Below are positions 55,707-63,381 of a stretch of DNA of 64,000 bases, in pieces. The notes beneath the pieces were generated by a model that was not told the DNA's origin, made no database searches, and saw only the letters and a list, made by a program, of their open reading frames with translations. Position numbers and translations under genes: made by a program. Origin of the DNA: Dethiosulfatarculus sandiegensis (lineage in GTDB: Bacteria; Desulfobacterota; Desulfarculia; Desulfarculales; Desulfarculaceae); the NCBI RefSeq assembly GCF_000931935.2, contig NZ_AZAC01000003.1, forward strand, positions 186,001-250,000, written 5' to 3'. The number at the start of each line of letters is the position of its first letter. The first letter of the stretch is position 1.

Positions 55707-55864
55707 GCTTTTCTCCTTCTCCCCAGTGCCCCCCAAAAAAAATCAAAAGGGTTATATCAAAAATCCTGACAAAGGATTAAAAAATTCACAAGTAAATTAA
55801 TGGGATTTTTGAGCGGCTGGAGAGGCAACAAGACAAGGAAGGGAAAAGAGCAGGTTCATAAAAA

Positions 55865-56164
55865 TCAGGTTTTTTTTGAATGGGCTTCCCGCACCAGGGG
55901 ATTGAAAAAGCTGATGGCCGTACAGACATTAAAAGCCAGCTCCCTGGGGAACAGGGCCAGCCGGTCGCCGGTTTTGAGGGCCTTGTCTTCCGCTATGGGG
56001 CGGCCGTTGAGCATGAGCACCCTAACCACATCCCCATCCAGCCCCAGCTTGATCAGGGCGTCGGAAACCTTGGAGCCTTGCTCAAGTTCCAGGCTTAACT
56101 CTCCCCTGTCATGGCCTGATATGCGCTTGCGCAAAGGGCCGCCCAACTTGATGCTGATCAGCAT
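55865..56164 (-). CDS. MoaD/ThiS-like protein lacking a di-glycine tail
   Basis: The 99-residue protein has a ubiquitin-like core: ISIKLGGPLRKR, then GSKVSDALIKLGL, VVRVLMLNGRPI and GDRLALFPRELAFN. Where a GG end is expected the chain continues for about 25 residues (NVCTAISFFNPLV), with no di-glycine. It therefore cannot be a standard thiocarboxylate donor. It sits directly downstream of aor (66-base gap), so it may instead assist or regulate the oxidoreductase. GGAGAGAC lies just before the ATG. Confidence 0.8.
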   Translation of the reverse strand: MLISIKLGGPLRKRISGHDRGELSLELEQGSKVSDALIKLGLDGDVVRVLMLNGRPIAEDKALKTGDRLALFPRELAFNVCTAISFFNPLVREAHSKKT

Positions 56165-56230
56165 GTCTCTCCATTAGGGCCAAAGGCCGGGGCATTTGAT
56201 CCCGGCCTTTGGCATGGCTCGCAAAAAAGC

Positions 56231-57961
56231 TTAGAAGTCCAACACCTTGTCCAGTTCTTCGTCAGAGACGTCAAAGACAACGTTGTGAGGCGGCAGCTTT
56301 TCATACTTGAAGAAGTCAGGCAGCCTGTCGTCGGCTTTGTTGAAACCGGCCTTGGTGTTGAAGTCCTTTTCAATGGTGAGGACTTTTTTACCCAGGTCGT
56401 TGACATCGTCGGCTGTTATGGTCCAGCCGTACTTGGCATTCAACATGTCCACTATGGCGGCCAGGGCGTCCGGGATATCCAGTACGGCAAAGGCCACAAA
56501 CAGGCAGAGTCCGGCTGTGTCTATGCTGGCGGTGGCCACCTGCAGCCCCTGGCTCAGTTCTATCTGGCCCTGGGACTTCAAGGGGTCCACATCTCCGCCG
56601 ACCTTCAGGATGTTGGCGGTGGTGGCATAGCCTGCGGTGTGATCCGCGCCCATGGGGGTGGTGGCATAGGTCACGCCGAGGCCCTTGACCGAGCGTGGGT
56701 CATAGGCGGGCATGGACTGTCCCTTGACCACAGGCACTCTGCTCACGCCCAACACCCGGCCGGTGGTGGCGGTGCCTGCACCGATAACCTTGCCCATGGG
56801 GGTGCCCTCACCCACCTCGGCCAGGAGTTTTTCCGCGCCCTTGGCATCGCCAAAGTTCAGGATGCCTGCCTCCATGGCAACCGCCATGGCGCAACCCGTA
56901 TCTATAGTGTCCAGCCCAAAGTCGTCGCACATGTAGTCAATGCGGGCAATGGCGTCCAGATCGTCGATCCCGCAGTTGGGCCCCCAGGCCCACACGGTTT
57001 CATATTCCGGCCATTTGCTTACATAGTCGCCCTTTTCATCGACATAGATGCCGGAACAGCGAATCATGCAGCCGGTCATGCAGCCGTGGGTTGGGTTGCC
57101 GCCGCGTTTGACCGTGACTTCGTTCAAGGTCTCGCCGGAGACCTTTTCCGCCCCTTCAAAGTTTCCGGCGCTGAAGTTCCTGGTGGGCAGGCCGCCTGCC
57201 TCGTTCAGGATGTTGGTAAGCACGTTGGTGCCGTAGGTGGGCAGGCCGCCGGAGGTAACCGGGTGCTCGCTCAAGGCCTTGGCAAAACGTTTGGCCGCGG
57301 CTTTAAACGCCTCTTTGTCTGCTATGGGAGAGCTCGCGCCGCCTTCAGGGTCAATGACAATGGCTTTGAGCTTTTTGGAGCCCATCACTGCGCCGAGGCC
57401 GCCTCTGCCCGCATGGCGCGAAGGGCGAAGCTCCCGATCGGTGAAGGCCACACTGGCGCTGTTCATCAGGTTCTCACCTGCCTGGCCAATGCTCACATAA
57501 CCGCATTTGTCACCGTATTCCTGCACCAGTTTGGCTACGGTGTCGTAGTTGCCCAGGCCTTTCAAGTGGCCGGCGGCCACCAGTTCCGCCTTGTCCTTAC
57601 CGACTTTGAGCAGGAAGAGGGCGTCGTCAGAAGGGATTCCCTCCACAATTATTCCGTGGATTCCCAGTTTGGCCAGATATGCTCCGGCCTGTCCGCCGGT
57701 ATTGGATTCTTTGATGCCGCCGGTCAAGGGGCTTTTGGCTCCCACTGATAAACGGCCACTGTTGGCACAGTTGGTGCCACCCAAAAGGCCGGGAGCAAAG
57801 ATGAGCTTGTTTAAAGGGCCGATGGCAGTGGCTGTGGGGTCCACTTCGTCCGCCACCACGGCGGAGGTGAAACCGCGTCCGCCCAGGCCCTGCCATTTTT
57901 CGGGGACGTCTTCAAATTTGGTCGACTTGGCTGCCATGTCGACGCGGAGGATCTTGAACAT
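56231..57961 (-). CDS. aor: Tungsten-containing aldehyde:ferredoxin oxidoreductase
   Basis: The ATG at 57961 (MFKILRVDMA) has GAGGAG 7 bases upstream and is preferred to the frame's earlier ATG at 57994; it gives 576 residues. Cytoplasmic AOR oxidises aldehydes to carboxylates with ferredoxin, using W-bis-pterin and a [4Fe-4S] cluster. Segments GGRGFTSAVV and FAPGLLGGTNCANSGRLSVGAKSPLTG bind the pterin. The cluster cysteines are C294, C298, C302 and C486; the first pair is spaced CX3C where the Pyrococcus enzyme has CX2C. MoaD-like and MogA-like genes flank it. A CRP/FNR-type dyad lies about 100 bases upstream. Confidence 0.93.
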   Translation of the reverse strand: MFKILRVDMAAKSTKFEDVPEKWQGLGGRGFTSAVVADEVDPTATAIGPLNKLIFAPGLLGGTNCANSGRLSVGAKSPLTGGIKESNTGGQAGAYLAKLGIHGIIVEGIPSDDALFLLKVGKDKAELVAAGHLKGLGNYDTVAKLVQEYGDKCGYVSIGQAGENLMNSASVAFTDRELRPSRHAGRGGLGAVMGSKKLKAIVIDPEGGASSPIADKEAFKAAAKRFAKALSEHPVTSGGLPTYGTNVLTNILNEAGGLPTRNFSAGNFEGAEKVSGETLNEVTVKRGGNPTHGCMTGCMIRCSGIYVDEKGDYVSKWPEYETVWAWGPNCGIDDLDAIARIDYMCDDFGLDTIDTGCAMAVAMEAGILNFGDAKGAEKLLAEVGEGTPMGKVIGAGTATTGRVLGVSRVPVVKGQSMPAYDPRSVKGLGVTYATTPMGADHTAGYATTANILKVGGDVDPLKSQGQIELSQGLQVATASIDTAGLCLFVAFAVLDIPDALAAIVDMLNAKYGWTITADDVNDLGKKVLTIEKDFNTKAGFNKADDRLPDFFKYEKLPPHNVVFDVSDEELDKVLDF

Positions 57962-58058
57962 ATATAATCTCCTCGCATTATGGTTTTTTAACACTTAAAT
58001 ACTTACTGATCATAAAGGTATAGTCAAGGAAAAATGTTAATATATTTAATGGGTTAGC

Positions 58059-58076
58059 TATGTCATTTGTGACATA
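58059..58076. promoter_or_regulatory. CRP/FNR-type dyad upstream of aor
   Basis: TATGTCA and TGACATA are exact inverted repeats separated by 4 bases (TTTG), about 100 bases upstream of the aor ATG in AT-rich DNA. The 5-4-5 core TGTCA-N4-TGACA has the architecture of FNR/NnrR-class sites. The binding protein is unknown. Confidence 0.5.
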
Positions 58077-58218
58077 AGTGATAGCTTGCCGGAATTTTTA
58101 TATTTATGAGATGTAATTGGAATGGATTATTTCGAGCTGAGTGGGGCTTTTGACCTACACCTGGCCGGGTGGAAACACTCCACTCGGCCAAGTTGAATTG
58201 GGAAAGGATATTTAGGGC

Positions 58219-59307
58219 TTATGATCCACGGCCAAAACCGCACAAGGGATAGCGGCAGCCTCCGGCACAGTTGCGGCAGAACCCGCCATGGGACAGCTCG
58301 GCTATCTTGGCCCGGTCAAAATGTTCTCCGGTGAGCACCCTGGGCAGGATAAGGTCCAGGATGGTTGTTTTGTAGAACAGGGCGCAGGCCGGCACTCCCA
58401 GTATGGGCAGTTTGCGGCCATGGCTGACCAGGTCTCCCACCAAGAACATGGCCCCTGGCAACACCGGGGTGCCGTAGATAAGGTTCCTGCCGCCCGCATC
58501 GGCAATACCCATCCTGGTGACGTCATCCGGGTCCACACTCATGCCTGCCGTAGTGATTATGATCTCCGCGCCTTGGCCCACCAGGTCCGTGATGGTCTGA
58601 GCCACCACCCGGCGGTCGTCCGGACAAAGGGCCGATCCCACGGTCTCGGCTCCCAGCTCCTTTAATTTTTGGGAGACAATGTCTGCGAATTTATCTTCAA
58701 TGATTCCTTCATAGACTTCGTTGCCGGTGACCACAATGCCGGCTTTCAGGGGCCGATACGGTCTCACCTGCAAAAGTCCGCCGTTTTTTTCCGCAACTTC
58801 ACAGGCCTGGTGTACGTAATTTTTATCCACCAGAAGGGGGATGGCCCGGGTCCCGGCCAGGATGTCCCCTTTTTTAACCGGGGTGTAGCGATGAATTGCG
58901 GAACAGGTGACGTCCGGAACCATGTTGAATTCTATAAGCCGCTCTTTATCCAGATAAAAGATGCCGTCGTGCCTGGCCTTGAAGTTGATTTTGCCCTCGG
59001 CCGGAGGACCGACCTGTTCAACTCCCGGCCCGCAGAGTGACTGGAACATAAGCTCAGCCGCCTGGTCCTCATGGTAGAGATGGGCGGCCACTTCCAGCAC
59101 ATAGAGGTGCCTTTTGCCCAGCCGCCTTAAGTGGGGCAGGTCTTCTTTGGTAACTACATAGCCTTTTTTAAAGGCCGGGCCCTTGCTTGCGCCGGGGACA
59201 ATTTCGGTGATGTCATGGGCCAGCATAAGCCCCACCGAGTCTTCCAGGGCAACCATGCGCCCCAGTTCAACTGCTGCGCATTGTTCTCCGCATCCGTAGT
59301 CTGTCAT
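58219..59307 (-). CDS. Molybdopterin-binding MoeA/MogA-like protein with Cys-rich tail
   Basis: AGGAGG 6 bases before the ATG sets the start; 362 residues. The N-terminal half resembles MoeA domains (GLMLAHDITEIVPG, GKINFKARHDG). The C-terminal half is a MoCF-type domain with VVTGNEVYEG, DDRRVVAQTI and the substrate loop TTAGMSVDPDDVTRMG. Such proteins insert molybdate or tungstate into pterin. The last 25 residues are cysteine-rich (FCRNCAGGCRYPLCGFG), an extension absent from E. coli MoeA. With aor downstream, tungstate insertion is the likely job. The first residues also carry two cysteines (GCGEQC). Confidence 0.85.
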   Translation of the reverse strand: MTDYGCGEQCAAVELGRMVALEDSVGLMLAHDITEIVPGASKGPAFKKGYVVTKEDLPHLRRLGKRHLYVLEVAAHLYHEDQAAELMFQSLCGPGVEQVGPPAEGKINFKARHDGIFYLDKERLIEFNMVPDVTCSAIHRYTPVKKGDILAGTRAIPLLVDKNYVHQACEVAEKNGGLLQVRPYRPLKAGIVVTGNEVYEGIIEDKFADIVSQKLKELGAETVGSALCPDDRRVVAQTITDLVGQGAEIIITTAGMSVDPDDVTRMGIADAGGRNLIYGTPVLPGAMFLVGDLVSHGRKLPILGVPACALFYKTTILDLILPRVLTGEHFDRAKIAELSHGGFCRNCAGGCRYPLCGFGRGS

Positions 59308-59607
59308 GGAAACCTCCTGAATTCACACCCTGAGCAGGCTTTAAGACGTTGGTCAGTAGAGATTGTTTTACCAAAGTCATTTCAACTGTGGCCCCGGTCA
59401 ATCTGTCTCCAAGGGAACTGCGAAATCCATTCTTGGATAAAAGACACAACATGACCTGATTAAGGGTTCGAATATAGATTGTTTTTAGCTCCCCATGGCC
59501 TGGTCGCATTCTTTAGGCGGCTTTTGCCGTGAGTAACCTGTTGCCATTTACGGTTCAGTGTTGATAGAGTTAATCCCTAAAATTACATGGTAACCACAGG
59601 AAGGATA
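59308..59607. other. Divergent intergenic region (MoeA-like / aminotransferase)
   Basis: These 300 bases have no gene. They should hold the promoters for the minus-strand cofactor gene and the plus-strand aminotransferase. No dyad or riboswitch stands out. Confidence 0.4.
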
Positions 59608-60936
59608 ATGATGCAGTCAATACCAGGTAATGTCTTTCCCCGCAAGCTTGACGGCCCTTTGCCCCAGGCAGTGGATGCCGAAGGGGTTTGGATCATCGAC
59701 AACCAAGGCCGCCGCTACTTGGATGCCAGCGGGGGCGCGGTAGTCGTTAATCTGGGTCATGCCAGAAAAGAGCTGGCAGAGGCTGTCTCCAGCCAGATCC
59801 TGCATGGCTATTATGCTCATCCCACCATGTTCACTACACCAGTAGTGGAAGAGTTTGCAAGTGCGTTGACCGCCCACGCCCCTTTGGGCATTGAACGATT
59901 TTATTTTATGACCAGCGGAAGCGAGGCTGTGGAGACCTCCATCAAATTGGCCCGACAGATTCAGCTGGCCAGAAAGGAACCGGGGCGCTTCAGGCTTATC
60001 GCCCGCTGGAAATCATACCACGGCTTGAGCCTGGGGGCCTTGTCAGCCATGGGGCGCACCAGCTTCCGCACCCCCTATGCGCCGATGCTGCCCCAGGTGG
60101 AGCATGTTCCGCCCCCCTATTGCCTCAGGTGCTCCTTTGGTCTGAAATATCCGGAGTGTGACTTAAGGTGCGCCCGTTTTCTGGAGGAGACCATTTTAAA
60201 TCTGGGGCCGGAGACTGTGAGCGCCTTTTTAGGGGAGACAATCAGCGGCGCCACCCTGGCCAGTTGCCCGCCTCCGCCGGATTACTGGCGGGTTATTAGG
60301 GAAATTTGCGACAAATACGGGGTGCTTTTGATTCACGATGAAGTCATGGTCGGCATGGGACGCACTGGCCGCTGGTTTGCAAGCGATCATTACGGCGTGG
60401 CTCCGGACCTGGTGACCATGGGCAAGGGGATCAGCGGAGGGTGTGCGCCCCTGTCCGCCGTGGGGGTGCAAAAGGAACATTTTGATCTTCTCAGAAAGAC
60501 TACGGGCTTTGTGCACGGAGGCACCTTTTCCCACCACCCGGTCTCTTGCGCGGCCGGATTGGCTGCCTTGCGTATTCTGGAAAGGGAAAACCTCATAGAG
60601 CGGGCCGAGAAAATAGGCGTGGTTTTGGGTGAAAAACTGAAACAACGCTTTAGCGACCACCCCAGGGTGGCTGAAGTGCGGGGGATCGGCATGCTTTGGG
60701 GGGTGGAGCTGGTTCAGGATAAAGAAACCTGTTTGCCCTATCCCAGAGAAGAGAAGGTTACCGAGCGTATCTGGAAAAAACTTTTCAAAAAGGGCATTAT
60801 TCTTTACAAATCAATGGGCATGGCAGGCAAAGACGGTGATGGGCTGGTTATTTCGCCGCCTTTCATTATCGAAGAAGAGGATTTGGATTTTGTGGTCCAG
60901 AGTTTGGGCCGGGCCGTTGACAAGGTGGTTGGCTGA
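59608..60936 (+). CDS. Class III PLP-dependent aminotransferase
   Basis: The ATG at 59608 follows AGGAAGG closely; a second ATG is next to it, and an ATG at 59587 is less likely. The 442 residues show the omega-aminotransferase fold: TSGSEAVETSIKLARQI, WKSYHGLSLGALS, LIHDEVMVGMGRTGRWFASDH (PLP-ring Asp/Glu) and the lysine segment VTMGKGISGGCAPLSAVGV. An insert with PYCLRCSFGLKYPECDLRCARF has four Cys and could bind metal. The substrate is probably an omega-amino acid or diamine. A BKACE gene converges on it from the other side. Confidence 0.9.
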   Translation: MMQSIPGNVFPRKLDGPLPQAVDAEGVWIIDNQGRRYLDASGGAVVVNLGHARKELAEAVSSQILHGYYAHPTMFTTPVVEEFASALTAHAPLGIERFYFMTSGSEAVETSIKLARQIQLARKEPGRFRLIARWKSYHGLSLGALSAMGRTSFRTPYAPMLPQVEHVPPPYCLRCSFGLKYPECDLRCARFLEETILNLGPETVSAFLGETISGATLASCPPPPDYWRVIREICDKYGVLLIHDEVMVGMGRTGRWFASDHYGVAPDLVTMGKGISGGCAPLSAVGVQKEHFDLLRKTTGFVHGGTFSHHPVSCAAGLAALRILERENLIERAEKIGVVLGEKLKQRFSDHPRVAEVRGIGMLWGVELVQDKETCLPYPREEKVTERIWKKLFKKGIILYKSMGMAGKDGDGLVISPPFIIEEEDLDFVVQSLGRAVDKVVG

Positions 60937-60943
60937 TCAATGG

Positions 60944-60975
60944 AAGGCCAGGCCCTTTGGGGCCTGGCTTTATTA
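60944..60975. terminator. Terminator between aminotransferase and BKACE
   Basis: AAGGCCAGGCCC (60944-60955) and GGGCCTGGCTTT (60960-60971) pair over 12 bp with one G-U around a 4-base loop. A/T runs on both sides are short, so efficiency is uncertain. It serves both convergent genes. Confidence 0.7.
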
Positions 60976-60988
60976 CCTGCTCGGGTTG

Positions 60989-61831
60989 CTATTGGCCTGT
61001 TTTTTCAGGCGGCAGGTTGAGGATCTCCCGGGCCTCGGCGCAGGTTGCCACTTCCCGGCCCAAGATTCGAGCCAGCTTTACAGTGCGCTCCACAAAATCC
61101 GCATTGCTCGAGGCCTTGACCCCCCGACTCAGATACAGGTTGTCTTCAAAACCCACCCGTACATTGCCGCCCATGAGCATGGCGTGGGTGGTCAAGGGCA
61201 GCTGATTGGCCCCGGCGGCCAGAACCGACCATAAGGCCCCTTGGGGCAGGCGGCTCACAAAACTTAAAAGCGAAGGCAGATCCGCAGGCGCCCCCCATTT
61301 AATACCCAGGCAGATCTGAAAATAAGGCGGCGCTTCAATCAGGCCCTTTTGCACCAGGTCCGCAGCCTGCAGCACATGCCCCACCTCAAAGACCTCCATC
61401 TCCGGCTTGACCTTTTTCTGCTGCATGCGCCTGGCTGCTTTTTCCACCCATTCGGCGGGATTGATAAATACATTACCCCTGAAGTTCAGGCTGCCCACAT
61501 CAAGTGAGCAGAGATCCGGTCCCAGTTCAGCCGGCATCAACCTGGCCTCGCCCGGGTCCGGATCCTCTATGCTGAAGGCGCTGGTGGTGAGGTTTATCAG
61601 CATGTCGCTTTCAGCGCGAACCCGTTCAACCACCTCGCTAAAAAGCTCACGCTTGAAATCAGGCTTGCCGGTTTTGGGGTCTCTTACATGTACATGCACC
61701 ACGCTTGCACCGGCCCTCCAGCAACGTAGAGCCTCTTTGGCAATTTCTTTTGGGGAATAAGGTACATTAGGGTTCTGCTCGCGCATGGGAGCCGAGCCGC
61801 ATACCGCGGCTGTGATGATCAGTTTGGCCAA
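60989..61831 (-). CDS. BKACE-family beta-keto acid cleavage enzyme (Kce-like)
   Basis: TTG start with GGAGGAG 6 bases upstream; 280 residues. The DUF849 (BKACE) TIM-barrel family cleaves beta-keto acids with acetyl-CoA, for example 3-keto-5-aminohexanoate in lysine fermentation. Zinc-binding VVHVHVRDP and the INLTTS segment are present, with a second half rich in GANQLPLTTHAMLMGGNVRVGFEDNLYLSRG. Which keto acid it uses depends on active-site residues that cannot be judged here. No lysine-fermentation aminomutase genes are nearby. Confidence 0.88.
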   Translation of the reverse strand: MAKLIITAAVCGSAPMREQNPNVPYSPKEIAKEALRCWRAGASVVHVHVRDPKTGKPDFKRELFSEVVERVRAESDMLINLTTSAFSIEDPDPGEARLMPAELGPDLCSLDVGSLNFRGNVFINPAEWVEKAARRMQQKKVKPEMEVFEVGHVLQAADLVQKGLIEAPPYFQICLGIKWGAPADLPSLLSFVSRLPQGALWSVLAAGANQLPLTTHAMLMGGNVRVGFEDNLYLSRGVKASSNADFVERTVKLARILGREVATCAEAREILNLPPEKTGQ

Positions 61832-62303
61832 GTTTTCTCCTCCACGGGTTGTCTCCGGTTTGGGTAAGAGATTTTTTCGTGTTCAGTTATGGTTGAGAAA
61901 CCAGTTCCCACCGGCCTGCGGCCGGATGCGGCGGGCGCGTCCTTTGGGCGGGAAAAATTTTTGCACCCAGGGCCTGATTCTACGGTCCAATATTTTGTAC
62001 GTAATTTTTCCTTTAGTTAATTATACTTAGCAAATGGTTACATCTTGGTTTATTTTTTTGGGTATAAAATTTTGTACCCTGCTGGAAGTTAAATTTTGAA
62101 CGGTTTGCCGATAAAATTATAACTAACTGTAATTGCTATATTTATTTTACATTAAAGATATTCTGTGTTTTTGGCATCTAAATTGCATTGCCAATCAGTA
62201 CCCTTTTTCTTTTTCCCTTTCTGATAGCGCCGGGTCTACCCAACCCGGCGTTATCTATTTCAGGGGTGCAAGGCGTCTGACTAGTTTCAGGCGCTTTGTT
62301 TTT
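61832..62303. other. Intergenic region carrying a putative small-RNA gene
   Basis: These 470 bases lie between BKACE and uspA, both on the minus strand. The first 330 bases are AT-rich and hold the BKACE promoter region. The last 130 bases hold a plus-strand sigma-54-type promoter and two hairpins (62172-62306). Confidence 0.55.
62172..62187 (+). promoter_or_regulatory. Sigma-54-type promoter
   Basis: TGGCAT (62172-62177), 5 bases, then TTGCA (62183-62187). GG and GC are spaced by 10 bases, as in the -24/-12 consensus TGGCAC-N5-TTGCA. It points away from the flanking protein genes, towards the hairpins that follow. Confidence 0.55.
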
Positions 62304-62306
62304 TTA
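62198..62306 (+). ncRNA. Candidate sigma-54-dependent small RNA
   Basis: Transcription from the promoter at 62172-62187 would begin near 62198 and give an RNA of about 110 nt. A pyrimidine-rich 5' end is followed by a 13-bp hairpin (62223-62235 with 62243-62255, one G-U, loop CTACCCA). The final stem (62270-62280 with 62287-62297, two G-U) leads into a T7 tract ending near 62305. No protein frame with a ribosome site lies within. The end lies tail-to-tail with uspA, whose stop is at 62304. Confidence 0.45.
62270..62306 (+). terminator. Intrinsic terminator of the candidate small RNA
   Basis: AAGGCGTCTGA pairs with TCAGGCGCTTT over 11 bp (two G-U) around CTAGTT, then G and seven Ts. There is no T run on the opposite strand, so it acts on plus-strand transcripts and not for uspA. 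Confidence 0.7.
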
Positions 62307-62777
62307 TTGGTGCCTGCGTCTACGCACCAGGAATACTGGGCAAGGTGCTCTGCGGCTCACCTTTTCGGCCACGCCTCCCATGAACATGCCCGACACGGCA
62401 GAGGTTCCCCTGGCTCCCATCACAATAAAATCGGTCTTTTCTTCTTCCGCCACTTTGATGATCTGGTTATAGGGCACCCCATAGCGCACCAGGGTTGTCA
62501 CTTTAAGCTTTTTGTCGTATTTGATGCCTTTTTGTTTTTCCTGCTCCAGTACGGTTTTAATTTCCTGGGCCATGTCGTCATGCGACATTTTTTTATAGAA
62601 TTCGTCTTTAAGCTCCTCATGGGCATAGGGCATGCTTTGCATGACTCTGCCGTCCACCACGTGCAGAACTAAAAGTTCGACATCCAGGGCAGAGCCAAAG
62701 GTAAAGGCATATTCCAGGGCGCGGTTAGATGCCTCGGAAAGGTCTGTGGGGACCAGAATTTTAGTGAACTTCTTCAT
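62304..62777 (-). CDS. Universal stress protein (UspA family)
   Basis: The ATG at 62777 (MKKFTKILVPTDLSE) has AGGAGGG just upstream and is preferred to the frame's earlier ATG at 62807; it gives 157 residues. It has the UspA pattern ILVPTDLSEASNRALEYAF and an ATP-binding GARGTSAVSGMFMGGVAEKVSRRAPCPVFLV near the C-terminus. It overlaps the end of the DUF1850 gene by 17 bases. In Halomonas a UspA protein (TeaD) binds ATP and controls a TRAP transporter, so a regulatory partnership with the TRAP permease here is plausible. Confidence 0.9.
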   Translation of the reverse strand: MKKFTKILVPTDLSEASNRALEYAFTFGSALDVELLVLHVVDGRVMQSMPYAHEELKDEFYKKMSHDDMAQEIKTVLEQEKQKGIKYDKKLKVTTLVRYGVPYNQIIKVAEEEKTDFIVMGARGTSAVSGMFMGGVAEKVSRRAPCPVFLVRRRRHQ

Positions 62778-63381
62778 TTTGCCCTCCTTGGGGAGTCCAT
62801 GGACCAAAACCCGCTATATATTTCAGCCAGGCCGCCAAGCTGGGATGCTCCACTCCTATCACCAGAAGACTGCCTGACTTAAGGCTGTTAAGGTCAAGGG
62901 CCTTCCGGCCTATGGTAAGCTGTGTTTGATTTATAGGGGAAAGAAAAAAACGTATATTCGGCAGAAGTTTTTTACCTTCGTCAACCACCAGCCATTTGCC
63001 CTGGCGTGTGGTTCGCTCCGGCGAGGTGTTCGGCAGCCCCGTGCCCACTGATTCCATTTTGGTGGCCAGGTTTAAAAGCCCTTTTCCCGCCACTTCGAAC
63101 ACGCCTTGAACCTTGGTTTTTTCCACTGAATGGCGGTAGGTCAGAAAGAGCTGTTCCCCTGTCGATGCCTTTACCGCTTCCACCAGGCGGTTTTTTTCTC
63201 TGGGCAAGCGAATGGTAAGGGCTGTTATTGGTTGCATAACAAGGGCCGTGACGGCCAAAAATGCCGCCACGGCCGGAATGATTATCAGTTTCAGCGATAG
63301 GCGCGGCAGTTTTTTTCTCCTGTCGGCTTGGGCTGCTAAGCTACCTGGGCTTTTGCTTTGCCTTTGCGGTTCTTTTGCCAA
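62761..63381 (-). CDS. DUF1850 protein associated with TRAP transporter
   Basis: The 206 residues have a basic N-terminus and a membrane segment (about 28-48, LKLIIIPAVAAFLAVTALVM). A domain with YRHSVEKTKVQGVFEV, the DUF1850 signature, follows. The frame starts inside the TRAP permease gene (46-base overlap); a later start is possible but no better ribosome site was found. DUF1850 proteins usually lie next to TAXI-type TRAP transporters, as here. The role is unknown. Confidence 0.78.
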   Translation of the reverse strand: MAKEPQRQSKSPGSLAAQADRRKKLPRLSLKLIIIPAVAAFLAVTALVMQPITALTIRLPREKNRLVEAVKASTGEQLFLTYRHSVEKTKVQGVFEVAGKGLLNLATKMESVGTGLPNTSPERTTRQGKWLVVDEGKKLLPNIRFFLSPINQTQLTIGRKALDLNSLKSGSLLVIGVEHPSLAAWLKYIAGFGPWTPQGGQNEEVH

